From: Eretmocerus hayati
Taxonomy: Eukaryota > Arthropoda > Insecta > Hymenoptera > Aphelinidae
DNA: 64,000 nt
NCBI GenBank assembly: GCA_029851415.1
Contig: CM056742.1
Span: forward strand, 99,864,976 to 99,928,975
Reading direction: 5' to 3'
The notes below the pieces were generated by a model that saw nothing but the letters and a program-made list of their open reading frames with translations, was not told the DNA's origin and did not search any database. Within the stretch, counting starts at the first letter, position 1; each line of letters opens with the position of its first letter. Below are positions 36,301 to 47,305 of the stretch, piece after piece. The position numbers were made by a program, and so were the translations under genes.

Positions 36301-36541
36301 CGATTCATTGGTCAGTTCAAATTCAGACTTATCGGAATTCATCCGTGAGAACTCTGAGTATTTCACTCACATGAAACCGCTTGATCCTCGTGATACCTTT
36401 TTCGGTGGTCGAACGGGAAATACAGTCAAAGTTTACGATTTCAAGGAAGGTGAAGAAGGTAAATATGTCGATTTCAACTCGTTGTACCCATCGGTTAATA
36501 AAACAGCCAAATATCCCGTGGGTCACCCGACAATCTATATA
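33343..36541 (+). pseudogene. polB: Protein-primed family B DNA polymerase, left copy, 5' part
   Basis: 33343-33861 encodes a Ser/Arg-rich N-terminus (RRRSRSRSTS). A TGA at 33859 interrupts the frame, but a 72-bp intron (GTGAGT at 33824, CAG at 33893-33895) would remove it in frame. 33883-34,990 continues with a region typical of Polinton polymerases, including CIPCNKSYTV and other Cys/His pairs. A Cys/His segment at about 34,990-35,088 lies in a different frame from both neighbours, implying two 1-nt shifts. From 35,084 come exonuclease motifs IFFDIES, HYGSGFDNQFL and YSRLDVI, then FHGCFWHGCPCC, then motif A, YVDFNSLYPSV. The MITE cuts the gene at 36,541. The enzyme would replicate the element from protein-bound ends. 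This copy cannot be functional. Confidence 0.85.
33824..33895 (+). other. Candidate 72-bp intron in polB, left copy
   Basis: Donor GAG|GTGAGT, acceptor CCTACAG. The length is a multiple of three and the flanking frames are the same, so splicing would remove the TGA at 33859 without changing frame. The length is typical of short insect introns. No transcript is available to confirm it. The same feature is mirrored at about 41,915-41,986. Confidence 0.45.
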
Positions 36542-37852
36542 CACTGAAAAACTTTCCCATCATCCGCTGGCTCTAAATTGCGAGCCGATGGCGAACGCGC
36601 AAAACAAATTCTGATGATTCTCGCTCAAGTGAGTAGCGCCAGAACCTACACTAGCGTCGCGCTAGAATTCAGCAATCGAGGTGCCGCCAGAAGAGCCAAA
36701 GAGCCAGCGGGGCTCTTTGCTCTGCTGGCGGTACACTTGACGAAGCGAAGCGACGGCGCAGAGCTCGTCGCGCATGGCCCGTTGAATAAATTCGAATCAG
36801 TGCATGCGTGTTGGTGCGAGTCGTCAGCTGTGCCTCATGGCCACACTATTTATACGAATAGTTTTGCAGATTACTAAAGAATATCAATGATGCTCTAGTG
36901 GAAAATTTTCTCTGATAAATTTATAACTCTGCGGGTTAAAACGACATCTACCCATTTGAGAGGCTCACATTTTAAATGTAGTCACTTGGATAATCTCGTT
37001 TCTCTTCAGAGGAGATTTTGAGAAGTTGTTCTCCAGCAGATTTCCAGTATAGTCGAATTCTTGATCAATTATCAAAGTATTGCTGGAATACATAGAAATG
37101 GTGGATTATAGAAATTAGCCCTATTCCTCAGTCTGCATAAAAATAGCAATCGGGAACAAATAGTCTATTACGTGTATCGAACCAACTATCTGTCGTTCAT
37201 ATGATGGAACAGACATTTAAGACACCACGACTCGAGTATAGAAATTCGTATGCTTGGAAGTGAGCGATATAGAGATTGTCAGCGGAGTTTGCGACGTACA
37301 ATTTCCACATCTGCTCAAAATACTCTTAATATACCGGGTACTTGCTATTCATGCCAAAATACCGATACGTTTAATCCATCAACTCGCGGCTCTTCAGTAC
37401 ACTCGTGTGCGATATGAATATATATCTTCTACAACATCTCAAGGATGTCGCGTTTATATATATATTTAGATATACATCTTCGGATGATTTCTTTACACAA
37501 CTTCAAAAAATCCATGCTCCTCAAAATTATATGGATGGATACATCTGTTATGGTTCTGATGATGTGATAATAATGTGCTGATTAGTATACTCGTGTGATG
37601 CGGTGTGAGTATATAATCAGCACTGGTATATTATTATATATACAGTCAACGCCCGCCGCTCTCGCGAGGTAATACTGTTGCGCGGCCGCCAGCAGAGCGA
37701 AGAGCCCCGCTGGCTCTTTGCTCTCCTGGCGGCACCTCGATTGCTGAATTCCAGCGCGATACTCTCAGTAGCGCTACCGTCGCGTTTGTATGAGACGTAC
37801 CGGTGGTTCGTGAAATTGCGGGACCAGCGGATGATGGGGAAGTTTTTCAGTG
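36542..37852. mobile_element. 1,311-bp TA-target MITE in left polB
   Basis: The ends are CACTGAAAAACTTTCCCATC and, inverted, CACTGAAAAACTTCCCCATC, with about 29 bp of terminal repeat. Sub-terminal inverted similarity continues for some 200 bp (AATTCAGCAATCGAGGTGCC on both sides). A TA duplication flanks it (36540-36541 and 37853-37854). TA targets point to the IS630/Tc1/mariner superfamily. No transposase frame is present. The right Polinton arm has the empty site at 39,268. Confidence 0.88.
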
Positions 37853-37854
37853 TA

Positions 37855-38651
37855 GGCCCAGAGGAGTGTATACAGTTTGTTGGTGTCGAGAAAGATGTTG
37901 AGCGCGTCTTTGGTCTAATCATGTGTACCATACTATCACCACGAGATCTCTACCACCCCGTTTTACCAGTTCACATGCACAATAGGATGTTGACTCCTCT
38001 TTGTCGTACTTGCGCTGAACTTTGTATCCAAGAAGATTGTCCTCATGAAAATCCAAAAGATAGAATGCTTTTCGGTTCATGGGTTTCAGTAGAAGTACAA
38101 GCAGCTGTCAAGCACGGGTATGTAGTTGACGAAATTTTCGAGATTTGGCATTATGATGAAACCACTCAGTATGACAAATCAACACGCGAAGGTGGCATAT
38201 TTGCGGGCTATATTGATGCATCCTTTGCACGAAAAATGAGGGCATCGGGTTTCCCCCCAGGATGCGTCACGGATGAACAGAAGCGCGCTTATGTGGACGA
38301 GTTGTCCCGGGTGGAGGGGATAAACTTAGACGTTGATTCCATCAGTTTCAATCCTGGGCTGAGATCCGGAGCTAAGACTTTTTGTAATTCAGCGTGGGGA
38401 AAATTTGGTCAACGGGACAACATGGGTACTACCGAGGTTGTGAGTGACCCCTCGAGATTGATGGCTATGCTAAATAATCCAGAGATCGTTGTCAATGGTA
38501 TAATACCCGTGAACGATAAAATTCTGTACGTTAATTGGTGCTACTCGGAAAATGTAGCCATTTCATCACCAAAGAGTAACGTAGTCATAGCAGCATTCAC
38601 AACGGCGTATGCGCGGTTGAAGTTGTTTGAGTGCCTAAATTTCCTAGGTCC
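37855..38651 (+). pseudogene. polB: DNA polymerase, left copy, 3' part, truncated before motif C
   Basis: It resumes at GPEECIQFVGVEKDVERVFG after the MITE. It then holds the region between motifs A and B that in protein-primed polymerases includes TPR2, and motif B, KTFCNSAWGKFGQR (Lys and Gly/Tyr-pocket region). The homology ends at YARLKLFECLNFLG, where the spacer meets the right arm. The next conserved element, motif C with the catalytic DTDS, is missing, as is the thumb. The open frame runs on to 38733 only by reading into the inverted arm. Confidence 0.85.
38471..38651. other. 181-bp unique spacer at the centre of the palindrome
   Basis: The left arm ends at GATGGCTATGC (38470) and the right arm begins at GCATAGCCATC (38652). 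The spacer is simply the continuation of polB beyond the copied part. I see no microhomology of more than 1-2 bp at the turn-round. Confidence 0.85.
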
Positions 38652-40726
38652 GCATAGCCATCAATCTCGAGGGGTCACTCACAACCTCGGTAGTACCCAT
38701 GTTGTCCCGTTGACCAAATTTTCCCCACGCTGAATTACAAAAAGTCTTAGCTCCGGATCTCAGCCCAGGATTGAAACTGCTGGAATCAACGTTTAAGTTT
38801 ATCCCCTCCACCCGGGACAACTCGTCCACATAAGCGCGCTTCTGTTCATCCGTGACGCATCCTGGGGGGGAAACCCGATGCCCTCATTTTTCGTGCAAAG
38901 AATGCATCAATATAGCCCGCAAATATGCCACCTTCGCGTGTTGATTTGTCATACTGAGTGGTTTCATCATAATGCCAAATCTCGAAAATTTCGTCAACTA
39001 CATACCCGTGCTTGACAGCTGCTTGTACTTCTACTGAAACCCATGAACCGAAAAGCATTCTATCTTTTGGATTTTCATGAGGACAATCTTCTTGGATACA
39101 AAGTTCAGCGCAAGTACGACAAAGAGGAGTCAACATCCTATTGTGCATGTGAACTGGTAAAACGGGGTGGTAGAGATCTCGTGGTGATAGTATGGTACAC
39201 ATGATTAGACCAAAGACGCGCTCAACATCTTTCTCGACACCAACAAACTGTATACACTCCTCTGGGCCTATATAGATTGTCGGGTGACCCACGAGATATT
39301 TGGCTGTTTTATTAACCGATGGGTACAACGAGTTGAAATCGACATATTTACCTTCTTCACCTTCCTTGAAATCGTAAACTTTGACTGTATTTCCCGTTCG
39401 ATCACCGAAAAAGGTATCACGAGGATCAAGCGGTTTCATGTGAGTGAAATACTCAGAGTTCTCACGGATGAATTCCGATAAGTCTGAATTTGAACTGACC
39501 AATGAATCGAAATCGCATTCCCACATCTCAATCAAACGATAGTTAGAATTTTTGATTCGCGAAGATGTGGCACAAGTACTTTCAAATTTCTCATCCATCG
39601 ATTCCCCTTTGATGACACTCTCATCCCTGTTGGAACGATTACAACAAGGGCAGCCGTGCCAGAAACACCCATGGAATTGCAAGACAGTACCTTTGTGATT
39701 TTCCCCTTCTTCAGGACTCGCATATCCATCTACAAGTATTCCCTCGGGTAACCTCCGTTCACGACCGCGAGCACTATATTCGATTTTTCGTTTCAAAACA
39801 TTCTTTTCCATCCATGATAGCCACTGCAATGCTTTTACTGACTGATTGAAACGTTTTCGATAACCTCCCGGGGGCAAGATACCAATCTGGTTTTTTTTCA
39901 AAAAATTTTTTCTATAGACGAGCAAGCAAGTGGATGCAACCGTACAACATTCTAAAAATGGATCGACATCGTACTCTAGAAGCATTTCACGAAAAACCAC
40001 ACACGCTTTCCTTAGTATAATCACATCGAGACGGCTGTATTTAACAAGCTCTTCCCAAAAATTGAACCTATAATTGTTCGCTACTTGTTCATTGTACCAT
40101 TCTATCAGACGTTCTCTGTCGGATTCTTTCAAAGAGTCTGGTGAAGAATCTTCTAAAGGTGGCATCACATCATCATAAGTCTCATTTCCAGGCTTATTAA
40201 ATGAATGTGGGAAAGTCCCTTTGTGGTCTGGTAGGCCATATGCTTTTGGTAAATTGCTCAGGCTCATTTGAAAATACAAGAAGCTATCTATGAATTTGAT
40301 ATTTCTAAACTTCATCATAATGATCTTGGTGCCATTGAGAATCACTGATGGTTTTGTGCGTTCAGCATGATTTTCAACCAAGTATTTGAATAAAAATTGA
40401 TTATCGAAACCTGATCCATAATGAGAAACCACAACGATCTGTTTGAAATTCTCTTTCTCTTCCAGTAAAAAATCGACAAACTCCTTCACTGGGTCAGTTT
40501 CGAACTTGTACTCTCTATTCCCACATTTGGGACAATCTTCATCCATATTCGGATCCTTCTCTACGATACAAAAACTACAGAGTTGTTGAGCCATAATCAA
40601 ATTAGGTACATGGACCGTTTTGGTCTCGTCACCCTCTACTTTCTTGGACTGTTGTGACTCTATGTCGAAAAAAATGTATATTGCCGGTGGTTTTTTTTCC
40701 CCTCTCGGCACTGGTTGCATGAACAA
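38652..40726 (-). pseudogene. polB: DNA polymerase, right copy, 3' part
   Basis: Mirror of the left polymerase without the MITE. The frame 40726-38846 (626 aa, TTG start) is open from the exonuclease motifs (IFFDIES, HYGSGFDNQFL) through the WHGCPCC segment, motif A (DFNSLYPS) and the segment after it. At 38,866-38,872 there is a run of seven G (C on the coding strand) where the left arm has six. This shifts the frame just before motif B, which continues in 38829-38652 (KTFCNSAWGKFG). The sequence stops at the palindrome turn before motif C. Residue differences from the left copy include Phe/Ser, Gly/Asp and Pro/Leu changes near motif A. Confidence 0.85.
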
Positions 40727-42467
40727 AAGTGACCAATTGGTAGTTTCTCTTTACAAATTTGACAAAATGACACACCACACTCATGACCCTGGATTCGAAC
40801 AAGTTTACAGTACTTTTCGCTTTCAATTCATCACAGACTGTCGACTTTTTATCAAAAAATCCTACTCTAAGGTGATCATTGAAGCATCCTTGACCGTAAA
40901 AATATCTAGAGCAGGCTGGGCAATGAACTTTTTCCTCGGTCATATCACACTGGGGGATATTCATGCATTTATGACACCTATTAGAGCATCGGTGATCGGC
41001 AGCTACTGTATAACTCTTATTACAAGGTATGCAATAACCGTTTGCACCTGCAGCACCCGTAAGGTTTAGAATTGGTTGGAAATGACGCTCTCTCTCGAAA
41101 TACATGATGTATAAAGTATGGTCTACTCGACCCTTGAGATCATTCACTATCTCTCTACCATCGAAAATTGGTAAATCACCACGACCATAACCTCCTAGAG
41201 TGTAAACAACCAGTGCTGTACTACGATGCTTATAAAATTCCTGAAAACCTCTCATCTCTAAGGTCCCACAGCCAGCTTCAGGTATTTTTACTTGAGCTTG
41301 CGCTACTAATTCCTCGGCCGCTCGTTTTTGCTCTGCCCCTCGAAATTGACGAATTGAGTTCCAATACTCATGTAACAGTCCCGTGCGTACTTGACCACGG
41401 ACTGCATGGGCGTATGCGGTAACGAGCGACCGAGGCAAACATAGCTTATCATCATTCCGGATATTCAAAATTGATTTCTTCTTCACCACGTTCTCTGTCG
41501 AACGACGGCGACCACGGCCACGTACATTACGCACAATATCACAAGTTACAATGAGGCTATCATCTATTTCAAAATCAGTTGTACTCTGCGCTGCATTAAA
41601 TAACAAGTCCCATAACATATCGATTTGAAAATTTCTCATAGGTCTGAAAGATAACCAGAGTGGCCCGTGTTGAAATTTATCTGAACTTACAGAAGCGCCT
41701 ATGAAGTAGTCGTCGTGTCCGCCTCTGCACATTCGCTCATATAAATCTTGCAAACAGCTGAGTATCCATTGGTAGATGTCGACTCCTTGTTGTGGTGCTG
41801 GAATTCTTCCTCTGATCTCGCGACCCTCTATACCAAAACGTCTATACCGTCTGGGTGTTACCGATTCCACCAGAAATTGACCCCTTATACCGTGCCCAAT
41901 CTGAAAATTAGCGTCTGTAGGACACACAAAATGTTTACCCTTCTTCTGTCATGAAAGACCGTCTGAAAATTTAAGATCAAACTCACCTCCGTCACTCGAT
42001 GATGATGATGAAGAACTGGTAGTGGAAGATGTACTCGAACTAGAACTCGATGATGAATCAGAGCCGGAGGACGAAGAGTTGGAGTTTGAGGATGATCGAG
42101 AGCTCAAGCTTGAAAATGTTGATGTGGAGCGCGATCGGCTCCTTCGACGATCAGAATTTAATGTTTGTTCCTCCTCCTCTTGCACTGAGGCAGCTGTCAA
42201 GGTCGACTCCGAATGATGATCGTCACCTTCCTGGTCATCATCATTAGCTTCTGACCCGTTCGCAGGTCTCGAATGATTTTGCTCTGCAGGTGCGTGTGAG
42301 GTACCCGATGTCGATGGACGGTTCAGTACTTCCTCAAAGTCTAGAAAAAATTGTTTGATTGAAATATATCTATAGGGCGATTCATAGTCACTGGCGCTGT
42401 CCGCACAAAAGGGGGAGAAAGAGAGCACAAGACGTATTAGCCACGCGCACGAGTCAGACGGTTGCAT
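40726..42467 (-). pseudogene. polB: DNA polymerase, right copy, 5' part
   Basis: Mirror of 33343-35084: Ser/Arg-rich N-terminus (42467-41949), the same in-frame TGA within the same candidate intron, then 41927 to about 40,820 with CIPCNKSYTV and RCHKCMNIPQC. The same frame disturbance occurs around the Cys/His segment. Only about two residues differ from the left copy over 430, so the breaks predate the duplication or are shared base-calling errors. Confidence 0.82.
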
Positions 42468-42643
42468 GAGGAGAGATGAGTTTATTGTTGCTGGTGGGGG
42501 TACAATTGAAAATGTAGAGAAGGATCAGAAAGAAAATTCATGCTGTGTGGGAGAGTACTGAAGAGAGGGAGAGTGCAAGAGAGCAAGAAAGAGTCGAGAA
42601 AGAATGAGAGGTAGAGAGAGACGATATGCATCTTACTTTGCAT

Positions 42644-43804
42644 ATCTATTTAATTTTATCAACGACGAGACACCGGTCCGGTGGAACCCTCGGCGATTTA
42701 CTTACTTTCTTGTCTCGAATTAAACTGCTTTTCTCTCCAATAAAATGAAATGTTGTAACCGGGGATCGCTGTACCACTGGCGAATGCTTGCCAGATTATT
42801 CTAGCTACCACACCAAAGCAATAAAGAGTGCAAAAGAGAAAGATCCAAGCTTGTGAAAAATATTACATGCAACAAAAGCTGAAATTCTACGTGTTATCAG
42901 GTTTTTACGAATAAATAGCTTGATTCGTTACTGTATCGTCAAATCTTGATCGATTTGCGCGTTCCAAAGCTTATATTGTTTGTAATGGTCATAGCTAGGT
43001 GACCTGATGATTTATTCGGCGAAAACAATTGTTTACACAAAGTTATAAACAAATTATGGTCAAAAAATGATATTTTGGATCTGAAAATTTTGAATAGGTC
43101 AACGCTCCTACCTGTTGACCTGTGTGGTAGTAGATTTTTCTTATGAGTAATTTTTGATAGAAAAATGGTATATCTAAGTGTCTGCACACTTATATTCCCG
43201 AAATCAAATTCTCAAATAATCTATTTAATTTTATCAACGACGAGACACCGGTCCGGTGGAACCCTCGGCGATTGACTTACTTTCTTGTCTGCAACGTCTC
43301 GAATCAAACTGCTTTTCTCTCCAATAAAATGAAATGTTGTAACCGGGGATTGCTGTACCACTGGCGAATGCTTGCCAGATTATTCTAGCTACCACACCAA
43401 AGCAATGAAAAGTGCAAAAGAGAAAGATCCAAGCTTGTGAAAAATATTACAAGCAACAAAAGCTGAAATTCTACGTGTTATCAGGTTTTTACGAATCAAT
43501 AGCTTGATTCGTTACTGTATCGTCAAATCTTGATCGATTTGCGCGTTCTAAAGCTTATATTGTTTGTAATAGTTATAGCTAGGTGACCTAATAATTTATT
43601 TGGCGAAAACAATTGTTTACACAAAGTTATAAACAAATTATGGTCAAAAAATGATATTTTGGATCTGAAAATTTTGAATAGGTCAACGCTCCCACCTGTT
43701 GACCTGTGTGGTAGTAGATTTTTCTTATGAGTAATTTTTGATAGAAAAATTGTATATCTGAGTGTCTGTACACTTATATACCCGAAAATAAATTCTCAAA
43801 TAAT
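42644..43804. repeat. Two tandem ~580-bp units, right Polinton arm
   Basis: Mirror of 32007-33165: units at about 42,644-43,219 and 43,220-43,804. A few substitutions and a small indel (TTATATTCCCGAAATC) distinguish them from the left arm. An (AG)n run follows at 43,929-43,950. Confidence 0.85.
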
Positions 43805-43965
43805 TTTCCTTGGAAATTGAAAATTGAAGATTTTTATGGTTGAAATACTGTTATATTCAGATATTCATGGGGATATAGGGTTCATAGTTAAAATGATAAT
43901 TGACTAGGAATATATATAAAATAGCATAGAGAGAGAGAGAGAGAGAGAGAATACACTCATAATTG

Positions 43966-44244
43966 TCAACACATAGTTTTAACATGAGGATCATGAGTCG
44001 TAGCGAATTTCAGAGTACTAATGATTGCGTTGATGAGTATAGCTTTCTCCATATTGACTCTAAAGACACAAAGACTGACACGGATGCACAATAGCGACTG
44101 ATTGCGCGCCATGGGCTTATTATATTTTATAGCAAATCTTTGCCGAACAAGCAGTTTTACCCCGTTACTCAAATATTCATAATCCGTCCTTCGGCTGTGT
44201 GGTGCAAAATTCGCTCGTTCGCAAAGCTCTTCGATCAGTATCAT
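43966..44244 (-). CDS. Small hypothetical frame, right copy
   Basis: Mirror of the 92-residue frame at 31562. Unrecognised, with no domain. Coding status is unproven. Confidence 0.2.
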   Translation of the reverse strand: MILIEELCERANFAPHSRRTDYEYLSNGVKLLVRQRFAIKYNKPMARNQSLLCIRVSLCVFRVNMEKAILINAIISTLKFATTHDPHVKTMC

Positions 44245-44826
44245 ATGGTCTACGGTACGACTAATTTGTCTCCATAGCGGCTCTCACGTTTCTGCTCAGC
44301 AAAAATTCCATTTGCAGGAGTGCGTTGTCATCGAATGGTAAAAGAGCTAGTGCTGACATTGCATACGCTACCGAATATATTCAGTCAGTTCTGACATTGA
44401 TATTCAGAAATGCAAGATTTTGTGAATACAGTTACTGCTCATACGATGTACATCGTAATATTTGCATCGAAGTAGAGTCAGCAGCAGGAAGACTCATATT
44501 CCGTTCCTGTCTCATATAACGCAAGTTTCGATTCCCACACATAATGTACGATACAATATACAGGACCTTATCACGACAAATTCCTTGGAATGTAGACTGT
44601 CCCAAAACAGGAGCTGCTACTTAGGCGGCTTATTTTTTCGCTAGCAACCAGAGTCATGCCACTTGACTCGATCTGGATCAGCGACGTGCAATCGGAGACA
44701 TCTAGCACTGTCGTCAGTTTGAGCGTGAGACAAACCACCAAGTTATCACAGAAAAAATTATTCTCGTGGAGGGTGGACCCACGTGGTGGTGGTAACAACG
44801 AAGGATAATCATGCTCAGACAAATGT

Positions 44827-45777
44827 GTGACCAGTATCTCATCTGGGCTGCTTCCATTAACTCATTCCTACACAATGAGCACAACATCTTCTATCTATGA
44901 TCGGGTCACTGTTGTACTGACGAGTCCTAATCATAGAAGCACTGCGATGGGTGATACAAGCTCACCCGATATCCACGACCAAAAAACTATATTGGCTACA
45001 AGCTCCGAATCGGATAGTGACAGTGATGTGGAAATTGTGGAAAATGACATACCTCTCAGTGTAGTGCGGTTCATCGACCCGATATATGATTCGCCAGAAT
45101 CACCCGATGAGAATGGAGATTCGTCAAAAACACTCGATCCGGTTGCTATCGAATATGAAAATTACGTCGAAGAGATCTCAGATGGAGCCAATGATCAACG
45201 TGCTGGTACGTCTAGTGATTATTCACCCAAGTCAAACGATGCACCATTGCTTAAACCATTGTTGACACCCTTGAGATCGGTAACGATCGAAGAGTATGAG
45301 AAGCTCGCTAAACCCGAGTCACCACCAGGCAAATTGCTAGTACTAGGTGAAACAACAACAATAACAAAAAAGAGAGGCCGCCCCCGAAAGAATAAGTACA
45401 CTCAAGATGAACATGCAAGGCCGACAAAAAAAAGCCGCCCCAACATAAAGTCTACTGAGGGTCTTTCACAGCTCGCACACTCGGAAAGCCAATACCCAAT
45501 CAGGAATGAGTTCTACGATGATCCAGAGATTGCAAACCTCAAGAGAATGGTTCAACAAATAGAAGAGCTTGGCCGTATGTATAAACTCCGAGTATTCGAA
45601 GGCATTGAAAAAATCGTTTATGATGGCGTGGCCCGCGTCACCGCAAAGATCGAGGAGCGAAAATTGGTGCTGAAAGCTAAAGGAGTGCAGCCTACACCAC
45701 ACGGTTGTCAGCGCTGTGGCGTGTCGGATGAAAATAATTCTCTTCGATCCGGTCTACGTTGCCGCATTTGTTTGTAA
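44827..45777 (+). CDS. AT-hook and CxxC protein of Polinton, right copy
   Basis: 316 residues, identical to the left copy apart from about one change (Arg to Lys before PESPPGK). AT-hook KKRGRPRKNK, acidic N-terminal half, C-terminal CQRC/CRIC pairs. The stop overlaps the donor GTAAGT at 45774. An acceptor TTTTTCAG ends at 45844, giving a 71-bp candidate intron and about 16 further residues. Both copies are intact, in contrast to the broken polymerase beside them. Confidence 0.6.
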   Translation: MTSISSGLLPLTHSYTMSTTSSIYDRVTVVLTSPNHRSTAMGDTSSPDIHDQKTILATSSESDSDSDVEIVENDIPLSVVRFIDPIYDSPESPDENGDSSKTLDPVAIEYENYVEEISDGANDQRAGTSSDYSPKSNDAPLLKPLLTPLRSVTIEEYEKLAKPESPPGKLLVLGETTTITKKRGRPRKNKYTQDEHARPTKKSRPNIKSTEGLSQLAHSESQYPIRNEFYDDPEIANLKRMVQQIEELGRMYKLRVFEGIEKIVYDGVARVTAKIEERKLVLKAKGVQPTPHGCQRCGVSDENNSLRSGLRCRICL

Positions 45778-45844
45778 GTACATATTTTCCATATATTCGT
45801 ACTACATTTTGATTCATAGTAGCTAAAAATAGATAATTTTTCAG
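45774..45844 (+). other. Candidate 71-bp intron in AT-hook gene, right copy
   Basis: Donor TTT|GTAAGT, AT-rich body, acceptor AATTTTTCAG. Splicing would remove the TAA and keep reading to a TAA about 50 bp later. Mirrored in the left arm. Confidence 0.4.
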
Positions 45845-46988
45845 ATCGACCGCTGACAATATCAAAAATATAATAGAAAAAATGCACCTATAAGGATGCA
45901 TCTGACGAAACAGTGTTATCATATCCTCATGTAAACACAATCTGTTGATGTTGCTGGTAATAAAAAATGTCATCTTTCGCTAATTTGTGAGTCATTTTTT
46001 CATCCTTTACCCCAAAATCATTCAATGCGTAGCTTCTTCATCTAAGAATCATCTTTCACTAATTCGTGAGTCATTTTTTCATTCTTTACCCCAAAATCAT
46101 TAAATGCGTAGCTTCTTCATCTAAGAATCTATTGCCTCAATTCAGAGTTGTTTGACAGAAGAGCATCATTATGCGTTTACATTCAAGTACTATACGACTA
46201 CATCAATTTTTAAAAAAGTTTCTTCCTTATTAGAGCACTCTCTCAATGACTGAAGAAAAATTTACTCAGTAATTATTGCCCGTAAACGCACAAAAATATA
46301 GCCACATTATAGTATGAGATGTATCAAGTTATCGCTCAGCCCATCCGGACTCTTGGCAATGGCTAATGGTAGAGGCATTCAGTCGTTGCACTGTTCTATA
46401 TGTCTCACCGAAGAGTAGTACAGTCATGGCGGTGGGGAATCATCGCCAAGCAGAGAGAGTATACGCAAGTAAGTCTGTGAAAAAGACAGAGAGCGCGCGC
46501 ACTAGAGAGAGAGAGAGCCCACTACGTTCACAGGTAAGATATACAGTGGGGGGGGGGCATAATAGGTCTCCTACTCGTCCACCGGCGAGGCGGGCGGGGG
46601 GAGCGTGTGCGTGTCGGCGAGTCCAAATACCTGATGAGACGGGTGGGTGGTGGGGGGAGAGTGAGCACGAGAGAGGGCCTTTGTTTACGTTTCGCCAGAG
46701 TGCTAACATAACTACTCATGTGTTATTCCAAAAAGAAGCCTTTGATAATTTGTAGAGGTAAGACCAAGCCTCCTCGTAGTGGGTCAAATATGCAGTTTCC
46801 TAGTCCCACGTGCTTATCAATTTATATAGACAGTCCTTTCCAAACACTCGAGTTGATATATCTCGCGGTTTATCTAGTGCCGAATGTCTGAATTCAATTG
46901 CCTCCATATTAATAACATGGTGAATCTACGTGAGCTTAGAGTGAGAAACAATGGGGTATCTGAATTCCCTCCAAAATTTGATCACTAA

Positions 46989-47305
46989 CAAGGAGAGGTC
47001 CAGCCTTGCGGGTCCTGAGTTCGTCCCCAAACTCTAGAAATCCTCTTGTTTTGGTGAAAAATAAAGGTATGTCGAAGGATTTGATCCCATGAGCCAGTCA
47101 TCCCGAGAAACAGCAATGGAGAGCGTGGGCATATAATATGTCCAATACTAATCTTCAATATGGCCAATACTAATCTTTAAAGCTGTATCTCAAGATAGAT
47201 GGCCTATGGGATTAAATGCTTTGGGATACCCTATTTCTCACCAAAACAAGATGATTCCCAAAGTTTGGGACGAATTCAGGACTCACAAGGTAGGACCTAT
47301 CCTTG
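46989..47305. mobile_element. 317-bp MITE with 3-bp TAA duplication
   Basis: The ends are CAAGGAGAGGTCCAGCCTTG and, inverted, CAAGGATAGGTCCTACCTTG. Arms of about 105 bp are inverted. TAA at 46986-46988 and 47306-47308 flanks it. The empty site (GATCACTAAGTGGCT) is present in family X copy 1 at 3353. TAA/TTA targets fit PIF/Harbinger MITEs. Non-coding. Confidence 0.78.

Larger units (their letters stand above)
29086..46716. mobile_element. Palindromic Polinton/Maverick (two identical half elements)
   Basis: The element begins AGTAGTTATG and ends CATAACTACT, flanked by the 6-bp duplication CATGTG (29080-29085 and 46717-46722). A 6-bp duplication with 5'-AG ends is the established signature of Polintons. 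The left arm (29086-38470) and right arm (38652-46716) are inverted copies of about 8.07 kb once the 1,311-bp MITE in the left arm is removed. They surround a 181-bp spacer. Each arm holds an AT-hook protein gene and a truncated protein-primed DNA polymerase. Integrase, ATPase, protease and capsid genes are absent, so the element is not autonomous. The empty site survives in the opposite arm of family X at about 51,400. Confidence 0.88.

Noticed and set aside
29086..46716. An intact, autonomous Polinton with very long terminal inverted repeats
   Set aside because: There is no unique central region with integrase, ATPase, protease or capsid genes. The centre is a 181-bp spacer inside polB.
29086..46716. 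Palindrome as a pure long-read adapter artefact
   Set aside because: The one-arm MITE, scattered substitutions and a matching 6-bp duplication at both outer ends are not expected from a fold-back chimera. Long-read confirmation is still needed.
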